From JAWWPY01 sp963822825 (lineage in GTDB: Bacteria; Actinomycetota; Actinomycetes; Streptosporangiales; Streptosporangiaceae), in contig CAWGIW010000010.1 in the NCBI GenBank assembly GCA_963822825.1, forward strand, positions 1-64,000: a stretch of 64,000 nt of DNA. The letters are read 5' to 3'. Of the stretch, positions 45,518 to 54,629 are shown one piece after another; position 1 is the stretch's first letter; each line of letters begins with the position of its first letter. The notes under the pieces are model-generated. The model searched no databases. It saw only the letters and a list, made by a program, of their open reading frames with translations, and was not told the origin of the DNA. The position numbers and the translations under genes are program-made.

Positions 45518-46940
45518 TCAGCCAAGGTGGACATAGTCGTAGTCGAACGGTTTTCCGTTGATTCCGTTGCGGGGCGGAGCGATCCAGGCTGCGATCTTGC
45601 CACGTTCGTAGACCGGGTGCATCAGCGACCGGACGTAGGCCTTGTCGACATCGGTGGGCAGCCACTCGCCCTGGCGGCGCTCCCATTCCGCGGCCGGGAC
45701 GGGCTGGCCGTCCGGCGTGGTCTCGATGCCGGCGAACACCCCGACCTTGCGGTTGAAGGCGACGTGCGGCAGCTTCAGCCGATGCTCCAGGCCGGCATCG
45801 GCGAGGATGCGGTTCCAGCGGGTGAGACCGGTCTGGCAGTCGGCGATGTACTCCCGGCGGAGGTCGGTGTTCAGGCCGACCAGGGCGGCCACTTCCGCCT
45901 GCCCGATCTCGCCGTCCTCGCCCAGGGCATCCACCATGATCGACTCACTGGTGAGCTGATGGTCGTCGCGGCGCCGTTCCTCCGACCAGCGGCCCTTGAG
46001 CCCGGCGGTGAAGTAGTTCGCCACGTTGGTCAACGTCTCGCCGCCGAACAGGTCCAGCGACACCGAGTACTGGAAGTTCAGGTATTTCTGGATCACGTCC
46101 AGCGGGATGCCGCCGCACGCGCCGACCTCATCGGTGTCGCGGGAAATCATCAGCTGCGCGGTGCGCTCGACAATTCGGTCGATACCGGTCGTCCCGACGA
46201 ACATGTGGTGCGCTTCTTCCTTGAGCATGAACTCAGCTGTACGCGACAGCGGATCGAAGCCGGACTCCTTGAGGGTCCCGAGCTGGTACTTGCCGTCGCG
46301 GTCGGTGAAGTAGGTGAACATGAAGAACGACAGCCAGTCCGGGGTCTCCTCGTTGAACGCGCCCAGGATGCGCGGCGCGTCCGCGCTGCCCGAGCTGCGG
46401 TGCAGCAGTTCCTCGGCCTCGGCGCGGCCCTCGCGGCCGAAGTAGGCATGCAGCAGGTACACCATCGCCCACAGGTGCCGCCCCTCCTCGACGTTCACCT
46501 GGAACAGGTTGCGCAGGTCGTACAGGCTTGGCGCGGTCGCGCCCAGGTTGCGCTGCTGTTCCACCGACGCAGGCTCGGTGTCGCCCTGGATGACGATCAG
46601 CCGCTGCAGGTCGGCGCGGTACTCACCGGGCACCTTCTGCCAGGCTGGCTCGCCTTTGTGCTCGCCGAAGGCGATGCGCCGGTCACGGTCGCGCTCGGCG
46701 AGGAAGATCCCCCAGCGGTAGTCGCGCATGGCCACGTGCCCGAAGTGCGCCCACCCTTCCCGGCCGACGTTGACGGCGGTCCGCAGGTACACGTCCTCGG
46801 TCGGCAGGGTCGGGCCCGATCGCGTCCCACCAGTTCATGAAGTTGGGCTGCCACGATTCGAGGGCGCGCTGCAGCCGCCGGTCCTCGCGCAGGTCCACGT
46901 TGTTGGGGATCTTCTCGGTGTAATCAGCCGCGGATGTCAC
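45518..46940 (-). CDS. boxB: Benzoyl-CoA 2,3-epoxidase, BoxB subunit (one frameshift)
   Basis: The diiron oxygenase of the aerobic benzoyl-CoA pathway. Diiron ligands are in NVEEGRHLWAMVYLL and LKEEAHHMFVG; the N-terminal piece reads YTEKIPNNVDLREDRRLQRA then WQPNFMNWWDAIGP. Near 46805-46812 one extra G puts the following TLPTEDVYLRTAVNVGREG into a new frame, so the annotated span needs one base removed. Corrected length is about 473 residues, as in the family. It starts 3 bp after the boxC stop. If the shift is real the pathway is blocked; if it is a sequencing error the gene is normal. Confidence 0.88.
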
Positions 46941-46943
46941 TGC

Positions 46944-48611
46944 TCAGACTCGCTTCCGGTCGAAACGGGCACGCTGCCCAGTGCCGAACTTGCGCAGCGC
47001 GCCGTCCGGGCCCGACGCGTTGGGCCGGTTGAAGATCCAGTTCTGCCAGGCCGTCAGCCGCCCGAAGATTTTGGTCTCCATCGTCTCCGGCCCGGCGAAG
47101 CGGCAATTCGCCTCCAGCCCGGTGAGCGCGTCGGGGCTGAAGCTGGCCCGTTCCTCAACCGCGATCCGCACTTCCTCATCCCAGTCGATGTCGTCGGGCG
47201 CGAAAGTGACCAGGCCGAGCTGAGCTGCGGCGTCGGCCTCCATCGGCTTTCCGGCCCGGTCGCGCAGGGCCGCCACCGCCGCGTCGTCATCGAGGAACCG
47301 GGTCTGCGCCCGGGACAGCCCGTTGCCCATCGGCAGCAGGCCCAGGTTCATCTCGCTGAGCGTGATCGCCGCGGGCGCCGCGTCCGGGTCGATATCCTCT
47401 CTCACCCCGAGCAGCATGTACGAGCGGTCGGCCGCCAGGGCCAGCTCGAACAGCGACCCGGCGAAGCAGCTGCCCGGCTCGATCAGCGCGATCAGGCTGC
47501 GGCTGGTCACGTCCAGCCGCTTCAGGGTCCGCTTGAGGTAGTGCACTATCTCGTTGGCGAGCCAGTCACCGGTGTTGTCGGCCAGCAGCTGATCATGGGC
47601 GAGGACCCGCTCCGGGTCGCCGGCCGTCTTGATCACCCAGGTGCCGACCTCGGTCTCGTTGGTGCGCAGGTCGAGGATCAGGTCGTCGAGTTCGCGGGTC
47701 ACCGCGAGCGTCCAGAACTCGGCGCCCAGCTCGTGGACGGCCGTCACCTCCGACGGCGCGTCCCGCCGCGGGCCGTTGATGGTTATCGTCGCCGTGCCGG
47801 CCGCCCGGTTCAGGTCCGCGGTCACATGGGGGTAGCCGATCCGGTCGTCATCGCGCTGCTTGGCCAGCGGGGTCAAGGCGATGCCCGGCGCGCCGGACGG
47901 GCGGCGTGAGCGGGCCGCGAACTCAGCGGCGCGCTCGGCGACGACCTCGTCCCACCGCGGCCGGGGGACCACCTCATCGACCAGCTTCCAGGCGACCGCC
48001 TGCGCCCCGCCCAGCCCCTCAGACTTGGTGGCGAAATAGTCAGCCAGATCGCGGCGGACACGGCGCTTGTCAACCAGCCGGGTCAGCCCGCCGGTACCAG
48101 GCAGCACCGCCAGCAACGGCAGTTCCGGCAGCGATACCGCCGACGAACGGTCGTCGACCAGCATGATGTGCTCGCACGCCAGGGCCAGCTCGTACCCGCC
48201 GCCCGACGCGGTGCCGTTCAGCGCGGCCAGGTACGTCTGCCCGGAGTTGGCCGTCGCGTCTTCCATGCCGTTACGCGTTTCATTGGTGAACTTGCAGAAA
48301 TTCACCTTCCACGAGTGTGCCGACGCCGCCAGCATCCTGATGTTCGCACCAGCGGAAAAGACCTTTTCCTTGCCGCTCGTCAGCACGACCGTGCGGACAT
48401 CAGGGTGCTCGAACCGCAGCCGCTGGACCGCGTCGTACAGCTCGACGTCCACGCCCAGGTCATACGAGTTCAGCTTCAGCTCGTAACCGTCCCGCAGGCC
48501 CGCGTGCTCGTCAACGTCCATCGCCAGCGTCGCCACGCTGCCGAGCACGGTGAGTTTCCAGTGCCGGTAGCGGCCCGGCTCGACCTGGAATCCAACCCTC
48601 GATGCAGCCAC
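46944..48611 (-). CDS. boxC: 2,3-epoxybenzoyl-CoA dihydrolase
   Basis: A 555-residue double crotonase-fold enzyme that opens the epoxide of 2,3-epoxybenzoyl-CoA. Visible are the first half (VVLTSGKEKVFSAGANIRML, LAALNGTASGGGYELALACE, SLPELPLLAVLPGTGGLTRL) and the second half (LIALIEPGSCFAGSLFELAL, SEMNLGLLPMGNGLSRAQTR), ending with the typical FGRLTAWQNWIFNRPNA. The GTG start at 48611 has no ribosome binding site but lies where a promoter would place a leaderless transcript. First gene of the operon boxC-boxB-bclA-paaX-GNAT-monooxygenase. Confidence 0.9.
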   Translation of the reverse strand: MAASRVGFQVEPGRYRHWKLTVLGSVATLAMDVDEHAGLRDGYELKLNSYDLGVDVELYDAVQRLRFEHPDVRTVVLTSGKEKVFSAGANIRMLAASAHSWKVNFCKFTNETRNGMEDATANSGQTYLAALNGTASGGGYELALACEHIMLVDDRSSAVSLPELPLLAVLPGTGGLTRLVDKRRVRRDLADYFATKSEGLGGAQAVAWKLVDEVVPRPRWDEVVAERAAEFAARSRRPSGAPGIALTPLAKQRDDDRIGYPHVTADLNRAAGTATITINGPRRDAPSEVTAVHELGAEFWTLAVTRELDDLILDLRTNETEVGTWVIKTAGDPERVLAHDQLLADNTGDWLANEIVHYLKRTLKRLDVTSRSLIALIEPGSCFAGSLFELALAADRSYMLLGVREDIDPDAAPAAITLSEMNLGLLPMGNGLSRAQTRFLDDDAAVAALRDRAGKPMEADAAAQLGLVTFAPDDIDWDEEVRIAVEERASFSPDALTGLEANCRFAGPETMETKIFGRLTAWQNWIFNRPNASGPDGALRKFGTGQRARFDRKRV

Positions 48612-48619
48612 GAGTCCAT

Positions 48620-48647
48620 GTTCTACACAAGCGTCTCGCTTCGTCAA
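48620..48647 (-). promoter_or_regulatory. Promoter of the Box operon (possibly leaderless)
   Basis: On the minus strand a TTGACG -35 (48642-48647), 16-nt spacer and TAGAAC -10 (48620-48625) are seen. The GTG start is 8 nt past the -10, so transcription would begin at or within a few bases of the start codon. Confidence 0.5.
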
Positions 48648-48709
48648 GCAGTAGTAGCACTTTCTTGTCGCGCCGCCTGGGTCGAGCGGCGCCGGATGGC
48701 CCGGCCGGC

Positions 48710-49777
48710 TCAGCTTCCGCCGGAGGCCCACCGAATGGTAAAGCTATCTAGCGTATAGCCGAAGGCGTTCAAGGTCGGCTGAATGAAGTTGCCTCTAATG
48801 GTCTGCACTGCTTCGGTCTCGGCGGTGCTGATGAGCGGGCGGGTAACCTGCGGCGCGTGCACCGACTTGTAGAAGGCAATATGCTGAGCCTGCGAATAGA
48901 GCACCGACTCAGGGAACTGCGGCCGCAGCACCATGCCGCAGGCCAATCCGGGATACGTCCAGCTATGCTGTGTGTCAACCGGCTTTGACGGGATATTGTC
49001 GATCGTAATGTCGTCAGCTGACTGCGGAAGTTGCGGCTTGGGAAGGACCATTGCGACCGTGACATGGCCAGGATCGCCCGCCCGGGGCTGGCTGAGGACC
49101 TGCAACCGGTAGTGGCCAGAAGAAGGCGTCCACCACGCCGGGCCCGGATTGAGGTCAACGGTGGCGGACGCGTAACCCACCGCGTAGAAGGTGCTGGCGT
49201 ACCAGCACGGCCACGGACCGATATTCTTGGTGATCTTGTGGGTGAAGAAGAAGCTGAAGTTCGCCCGGCCAAGGGCTGGCTTGGAGATTCCCTCGATCTT
49301 CTGCAGGACCCACGGGCCCAGATCGGTATTGGTAGTGTCGCCCGAGCTAATCACCTGCCACGGCCACCCGAAGCGGAGACTCGGCAGATGGACATTGATG
49401 CCCACCACGTGCAGGGCCGCAGAAAGCGCGATCAGGACCATGGAGGCAATTGCCCTGCGGAATATCAGGCCAACCACGCCCACGGCAACGGCCCACTTGA
49501 CCCACGGCGGGATACGGCGCCGGCGCGGGCTGACGTACACCACCGGTCCAGTCGGCGGCTCGCGATCGGCAATGGCGGCCGCCGGAACTTCCCACCGTCC
49601 CGGCGCTCTGGGCTGCTCTGACCCGGCGACGCGGTCCGGAATGCGCTCGGAGCCCACGCGCAGGGCGCCTGCCTCTTCCCGGGCCCGCGATTCGTCGGCC
49701 GGGTACCAGGCGGCCGCCGGCCGCGCAGGCCTGCTCGCGGTGAGCGTGCCCAACAGAAAGAGCAAGAAACGAACCAC
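48710..49777 (-). CDS. Membrane-anchored protein of unknown function
   Basis: About 355 residues. It has an N-terminal hydrophobic segment (VVRFLLFLLGTL), a polar, Pro/Ala-rich stretch, a second transmembrane helix (WVKWAVAVGVVGLIF, then ASMVLIALSAALHVVGINV), and a C-terminal domain of about 230 residues that is probably outside the cell (contains WYASTFYAVGYASATVDLNP and SFTIRWASGGS). No family recognised. The GTG at 49777 has aagg at good spacing; an earlier GTG at 49786 is too close to it. It follows the wall hydrolase gene by about 35 bp on the same strand, suggesting a shared envelope job. Confidence 0.65.
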   Translation of the reverse strand: MVRFLLFLLGTLTASRPARPAAAWYPADESRAREEAGALRVGSERIPDRVAGSEQPRAPGRWEVPAAAIADREPPTGPVVYVSPRRRRIPPWVKWAVAVGVVGLIFRRAIASMVLIALSAALHVVGINVHLPSLRFGWPWQVISSGDTTNTDLGPWVLQKIEGISKPALGRANFSFFFTHKITKNIGPWPCWYASTFYAVGYASATVDLNPGPAWWTPSSGHYRLQVLSQPRAGDPGHVTVAMVLPKPQLPQSADDITIDNIPSKPVDTQHSWTYPGLACGMVLRPQFPESVLYSQAQHIAFYKSVHAPQVTRPLISTAETEAVQTIRGNFIQPTLNAFGYTLDSFTIRWASGGS

Positions 49778-49811
49778 GCCGTCCACCTTCTTCTATGCTT
49801 CGCCTGGGAAA

Positions 49812-52541
49812 TTAGACAGTGGCCTCGTAATCGAGGCCCAAAACTATGGGCAGGGCCCCAAAGGGCATGCGAAATCGTTTTCCTGGCTTATCGGGCGTAT
49901 TTGGCTCGTCTATCTTGGGCCAACGCATGTTAACGTGCTCGTCGGTTAGGCCTGCGACGGAATATGGGAATTCCATTGCCGATGTGTGATGCAGCTTGAG
50001 CAGCCCGCCCCACCGGAACGCCGCGAAGACGTTAGCCAGGTCGCGGACGGAATGATTGTCTCGCGCGGTCAGGTCGATCCCGTAAACGGCCCAGGCCAGC
50101 TCCACCAGGTCATCGGCGCATTGTTCCAGCGCTTCTGACTTCGTCCGATAAATCGTGCCGTCTGGATTCACGGTGCCTAGCTTCTCGCCATGCACGGGTG
50201 AGTAGCGTGGCTGAGCCGCGCACTGCATCCAGTCGCACGCGGCCAGCAGTTCCCAGCGGATACCACTATGGCTGGCCACGTCCCGGTAGAGCGGCTCGGC
50301 ACGGACGAGCCTGACCTTGGCCATCGTCGTAAAGGCGTTCCGCACGGATGGAGGAATGCGCTGCTTGTACAGGCCCCTGCTGCCCGGAGCAAGACTGGCC
50401 GCGTTCCTCCGCGTCTGCCTGCTGACCGGCGTCGGTACCCGCCTGGCGGATACCGTCCGGATTGACGGCGCTGGTTTGGGCAGCGACTGGTACGCGCCGG
50501 ACATCGTGGCCGGCCCAGGCGTTGCCGTGGGTGAAGGCGCAGGCCGCGACGTACCCAGCGGGGGAGTAGGAGCGACGCGTGCCGTGGATGCGCCGTCCGC
50601 CGTTGCTGGGGAGGACGCGGCCGGGGCAGGAGTGTCGTAGCGGTACAAGTTGTACCGCTGCATGATGTTGATGAGCTTGGCGCCGTAGTTGGGATCCGTG
50701 GCGTAAACCCCCGTGAGGGCGGCCGCGAACGCATTCGGATTCTGCCGGTCAGCCATGGCTTGGGTGTAGTACCCGCTGGTGGCCAGGAGCTTGCCGTGGT
50801 CGTCGATGCTCTCGGTCACATCGTGGTATACGCGAAACAGGGCGATGCGCGTCACTGACTGGCCGTTCTCGTATTCCTCGGTCGCGAGCGGATCGCTGCC
50901 CGCCGGCCCGCTGCCTTTGATCCCGAACAGATTGTGATCCTTCGTGGCCAGGCTGCTTTGACCCCAGCCAGACTCCTCGATGGCCTGGGCAATGGTCACC
51001 GACGCCGGGACGCCGTACTTCTGCTGCGCGGCCATCGCGGCGGGCGCGATGTTCGCGACGAATGCTTGCTTGGGGCCCGGTGATGCGGTCGGGCTGGCCG
51101 CAGGCGCTCCGGGGTCACGGGCAGTCCAGGGATGGCTGCCGCTCCCGGCTCGGCCGTCTGGGGCGTCGCCGGCGGCGGCGGCGAAGCCTGGGCCGGGCAC
51201 GCCCGCAACTACTGCCTGGCCAGGGGCACCCTGATCTTGCGCCGGGATGACGCCTGACGCCTGCCGGGCTGGCCGCCCGACCCGCTGCCCAGCCTCGCTG
51301 GCGCTCGCGCTCGCGGCGGCACTGCCGCTGCGGCGGAGGCTGGCGCTCGGGCTGGCACTGGCGCTGGGGTGGAGGCTCGGACGCGCGCTGGCGCTCGGGC
51401 TGGCACTGACGGTGGGGCGGAGGCTGGGACGGGCGCTCGGGCTGGTACTGGCACTCGTGGGGCTCGGGCTGGTGCTGGCACTGACGGTGGGGCTCGGGCT
51501 GGTACTGGCGCTGGGGCGGAGGCTGGGACTCGGGTTCGGGCCGAGGCTTGCGCTGCGACTGGGGCCCCGGCTCGGGCTAGGGCTAGGGCTCGCGCCCGGG
51601 CTGGCACTGGCCGTGGGCTCCGCTACCGGCATTCCGGGGATGGCGGCGCCGCCTGGTGGCTGCGCAGGTGGCAGCTCGCCGGAGGCCGCTGCGGGTGCCC
51701 CGGGGATAGCCGTCAGCGCCTGCTCGACCTGGGGCGGCCGTTGGGGTGGCACCTGGCCCGGCACCACGCGATCGCCCGCCCCCGGCGCGGGGCTGCGCGG
51801 CGCCTGGCCGCGCGGCGCCGGGCTGGCGGTAACGGCGAGTTCACCGTTATTGACGAATCCGATGACGCCCTGGGTGCCAAGCGGATCAGGATATTCGTGA
51901 GCGTTGACAGAAAAATCCGGCAGAGAATCGCCACCGACTGTGTACAGCACCCCCCCGGCATAGTGCGTGACGACCTCGACGTGGCCGTTGAACAGTACCC
52001 AGTCGCCGGGCAGTGGTTCATAACCGTCGCCCAGCGGGTGCCAGCGATCATGTGTCTGGGCATCCTGCAGGACCGAGGTAATTCCGGGCGAGGCCGGATT
52101 CGGGTCAACCCGGACGTCGGCCCACGTATGCAGCGGCCATGGGTAAGAAGTCCCGCCAGTGACCCAGCTCTGCTGGCCAACGACCTGGGCCGCCAACTCC
52201 AGCGTCAAGCTGGCGAAGGCTGCGCACGAAGCGCCATGGTCAACGCCATCGACGCTGTCGTGCTGCCAGATGATGGCTTCTACTTCGGCCGGTGTCTTGC
52301 CCGCAGCCATCCGGAGGTAGTAATTAGCCACGTTGACGACGGCCGAGCGCAGCGTCGCATCGTCCGCTGGCGCGGGCTGGGCTGACTGCTTGAGGGCCAG
52401 CAAGTGAATCGGCACGCTCGATGGTGACTTCATATCAGCGGCCGCTCTCGGCACGAAGGAGAGGCCTGTTATCGCTCCGCCTGCGCTGAGGCTCACAAGC
52501 GCGGTCACCTGCTGCCACCAAGGCTTGCTAAGGGTTGGCAT
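49812..52541 (-). CDS. Secreted multidomain cell-wall hydrolase (CHAP-like plus glucosaminidase)
   Basis: A 909-residue exported protein: signal peptide (to about residue 35, ending FVPRAAA), a CHAP/NlpC-like domain (Cys106 in DHGASCAAFASLTLE, His in LFNGHVEVVTHYAGG), a long Ala/Pro/Ser linker, a FlgJ-type glucosaminidase domain (KYGVPASVTIAQAIEESGWG, DHNLFGIKGSG), a second linker, and a C-terminal domain of about 170 residues (HSGIRWELLAACDWMQCAAQ) that I do not recognise. The start has a consensus aaggaggtga. It would cut both peptide and glycan bonds in peptidoglycan. Part of a three-gene minus-strand cluster. Confidence 0.8.
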   Translation of the reverse strand: MPTLSKPWWQQVTALVSLSAGGAITGLSFVPRAAADMKSPSSVPIHLLALKQSAQPAPADDATLRSAVVNVANYYLRMAAGKTPAEVEAIIWQHDSVDGVDHGASCAAFASLTLELAAQVVGQQSWVTGGTSYPWPLHTWADVRVDPNPASPGITSVLQDAQTHDRWHPLGDGYEPLPGDWVLFNGHVEVVTHYAGGVLYTVGGDSLPDFSVNAHEYPDPLGTQGVIGFVNNGELAVTASPAPRGQAPRSPAPGAGDRVVPGQVPPQRPPQVEQALTAIPGAPAAASGELPPAQPPGGAAIPGMPVAEPTASASPGASPSPSPSRGPSRSASLGPNPSPSLRPSASTSPSPTVSASTSPSPTSASTSPSARPSLRPTVSASPSASARPSLHPSASASPSASLRRSGSAAASASASEAGQRVGRPARQASGVIPAQDQGAPGQAVVAGVPGPGFAAAAGDAPDGRAGSGSHPWTARDPGAPAASPTASPGPKQAFVANIAPAAMAAQQKYGVPASVTIAQAIEESGWGQSSLATKDHNLFGIKGSGPAGSDPLATEEYENGQSVTRIALFRVYHDVTESIDDHGKLLATSGYYTQAMADRQNPNAFAAALTGVYATDPNYGAKLINIMQRYNLYRYDTPAPAASSPATADGASTARVAPTPPLGTSRPAPSPTATPGPATMSGAYQSLPKPAPSIRTVSARRVPTPVSRQTRRNAASLAPGSRGLYKQRIPPSVRNAFTTMAKVRLVRAEPLYRDVASHSGIRWELLAACDWMQCAAQPRYSPVHGEKLGTVNPDGTIYRTKSEALEQCADDLVELAWAVYGIDLTARDNHSVRDLANVFAAFRWGGLLKLHHTSAMEFPYSVAGLTDEHVNMRWPKIDEPNTPDKPGKRFRMPFGALPIVLGLDYEATV
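51230..51610 (-). repeat. Low-complexity Ser/Ala/Pro linker coding region
   Basis: Codes for a stretch of repeated S-A-S-P-S and S-P-S-P-T type residues between the CHAP-like and glucosaminidase domains. The DNA is a long imperfect tandem repeat of short GC-rich units (ggctggcactg, gctcgggctgg), prone to slippage and length change. Confidence 0.7.
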
Positions 52542-52608
52542 GGCTCACCTCCTTCCTGATCGCGCTGGCGTCTCTGGACCGGGGCAGATACAAACCTGGG
52601 TGGATGAT

Positions 52609-53694
52609 CTAGGCCGAGAGCTTTGAGATTGGCAGGTGCTTGAGGATGGCCTGGACTCCTGGGTCACCGGGGTTGTTGGCGTTCTCGAACAGCACGGTGG
52701 CATCCTGAGCGGCCTGGGGCGCGGCACCGACAATCCACTTCCGGTAGACATCGGCCACGAGGGCAGCCTGCCCGGCCGGCGTGGACACGGGTTCGGCGCA
52801 AAGATCCGGAAAGCCCTTGCGCGCGCTGATCGCGGCGGATCCGGTATATCGGACGCAGTTGGCGGGGTCGCTTTCGAGTCCGGACTGGACGACCACGTTG
52901 CCATCAGTACCGACCAAGGTCGCCCCACCGATGATGTTGTTGATGGCCCGCGCCGCTACCTCAAGGCTGTCGGTCGGGTTGAACGGGCTGTATGGGTAGT
53001 GCAGGTTCAGGGACCAAGCCACTTCGCCGCCTTGCGTTGGGGTAATAGGCTCTAGCCCGAGTCGGCCCGTCTTGCCATCGATGAAGTTCGGATTATCGGC
53101 ACTCGTCAGCAGAGCGAACACCCAGAGGATTTGACGCGTGTCCTTTGCGCAAGCAAAGTTGATCTGACCAGGCTCAGATTTCACGTCGGGATTCTGGCAC
53201 GCCTTGTCCGCTTCGCTTTGGACTGTCGCCACACTAGACGGCCACGAGGCCCCTCCGCTGGACAGCAGTATGGCCAAGGCGGTGACAACGATTGCTATGA
53301 CAGCCGTTCCGATCGCTACTTTGCGTCCGCGTGAGAGGCGGCGGTAATGCGCACTCCGCCGGCCATGGTTGACGAGGACCTCAGTGCGCCCCCCGGTGGA
53401 GTGCGCGTGCGGCCCGGAATCAGCGCTGTAATGATCGTGTGAAGATTCCGGTGAACGGTGGCGAGCTGAGATGCTGTCAACATCCCACTCGGGATCCGCG
53501 CCGTCCGCCGCGTAATGGTCTATTTCCTCGGTCTCGCCAGGCCACGCTTCCCGGCCGTAGGCGAACTGTGCAAGCTCGCGTTCGAGCGACAGTCGCGCGT
53601 CAGAAAGCTCCCGCTCCAGTTCGGCGGTCTTATTCTGCAAGTCAGCGAGTCGCTGGCTCTCTAGGTGGCCATTATGTTCGAAATTTGCTCTCAT
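52609..53694 (-). CDS. Single-pass membrane protein with N-terminal coiled coil
   Basis: A 361-residue protein. Residues about 8-48 form a charged heptad-like helix (LADLQNKTAELERELSDARL), likely a coiled coil, then a polar His/Ser-rich stretch, a transmembrane helix (VAIGTAVIAIVVTALAILLSSG at about 128-149), and an outer domain of about 210 residues with Cys pairs (KACQNPD, INFACAKD, NCVRYTG, DLCAEP). That domain recalls the extracytoplasmic part of envelope or conjugation proteins, but no family is claimed. The start has aggtgag. It precedes the wall hydrolase by 67 bp on the same strand. Confidence 0.65.
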   Translation of the reverse strand: MRANFEHNGHLESQRLADLQNKTAELERELSDARLSLERELAQFAYGREAWPGETEEIDHYAADGADPEWDVDSISARHRSPESSHDHYSADSGPHAHSTGGRTEVLVNHGRRSAHYRRLSRGRKVAIGTAVIAIVVTALAILLSSGGASWPSSVATVQSEADKACQNPDVKSEPGQINFACAKDTRQILWVFALLTSADNPNFIDGKTGRLGLEPITPTQGGEVAWSLNLHYPYSPFNPTDSLEVAARAINNIIGGATLVGTDGNVVVQSGLESDPANCVRYTGSAAISARKGFPDLCAEPVSTPAGQAALVADVYRKWIVGAAPQAAQDATVLFENANNPGDPGVQAILKHLPISKLSA

Positions 53695-54028
53695 TTCTCA
53701 CCTCTAGCGTGCGGCCTGTACCAGGCATAGCCAGTTTTATGGCCGACATGAAGCTTGCCTGCGAGGCATCTGATCTACGGGTAGCTCATGGCACGCCGCG
53801 CGGGCAGCCGCCAAGGGGGTCCCGACCGCGCGGACGCCCGCCAGGTCTCGGGATCCGGCGGCCGGAGCGGCCGGGGTGGATCGGGGGGCCGCGGCCTATT
53901 CCAGGTCAGCCGACAGTCGGTCGGCGCGGCGCGCTGGAGCCCGGATGCGCCCAGCGCCGGCCTCGCATCGACGGCGGAACATCGGACGGTGATCCGTCGG
54001 CCTAGGAAACGTTGCATGCAGCCAATTA

Positions 54029-54040
54029 GAACACATGTAC
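54029..54040. promoter_or_regulatory. LexA-box-like site (one mismatch)
   Basis: gaacacatgtac differs by one base from the core GAAC-N4-GTTC. It lies 39 bp from a second, exact site, in a region without a recognised gene. Confidence 0.35.
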
Positions 54041-54067
54041 GAGCTGGCTGTGAAGCTTGTTCGACTA

Positions 54068-54079
54068 GAACACACGTTC
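54068..54079. promoter_or_regulatory. LexA-box-like site (exact core)
   Basis: gaacacacgttc matches the actinobacterial SOS core GAAC-N4-GTTC exactly. Paired with the weaker site at 54029. The regulated gene may have been lost. Confidence 0.45.
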
Positions 54080-54423
54080 GCTAGTGGACGATCTGGCTTT
54101 CCCAGCGGCCCCGGGCTGGATAGACGCCGACCGGGCCTTCAGCCGTGAAGATAGCAGGGCGCCACGCGATGCGGTAGCGGGCGGTTTGCTCCCGGGCGAG
54201 GCCGACCAGGCCTGCCTGCGCCGCATCCGCGTGCATGACCTGCGGCATGGCCGCAGACGGCACGTTGCGGACGGGCCGGTCCGCTATGGCTGTCCGACCT
54301 CTCCCAGGAGGCCCGTGGCGCGCGAACCGGGGCACGGGAGGGCGTCCCGTCCCGGCGGCCAGGTTAGCGCGCTGGCGCCGAGCAGGCGCGGTCGGCCAGC
54401 GATCGGCAGGCCGCCTTGGAGAG

Positions 54424-54518
54424 AGCAGGCTTCACGCATGGCGACGGCCTGCTTGCGGCGCGCGGCCAAGAGGAAGCAGGCCTCACGCATGCATAGAGCC
54501 TGCTGCGGCGCGCGGCCA
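54424..54518. repeat. Two copies of a hairpin-forming unit
   Basis: Units starting at 54424 and 54475 (51-bp period) share agcaggc(t/c)tcacgcatg and cctgct(t)gcggcgcgcggcca. Each can fold with an AGCAGGC/GCCTGCT stem. Not in a recognised gene. Confidence 0.6.
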
Positions 54519-54629
54519 GGCGGGCGGGGGAGCGGCGCTCACGAAGAGCGTCGCGCGCCGCGCCGCGGGATGCGGCCCGGTGGCCGGGGAGCCATGCCCA
54601 CCAGCGGCCAGGCCCGGCAGGCGGCAGTT

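Larger units (their letters stand above)
53695..54629. other. Region without a clear gene; integrase relic possible
   Basis: No convincing coding region. Around 54200-54260 the plus strand reads CLRRIRVHDLRHG, like the HxLRH box of a tyrosine recombinase, so an integrase relic may be present. The region also contains two SOS-box-like sites and a 51-bp duplicated hairpin unit. Confidence 0.4.
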
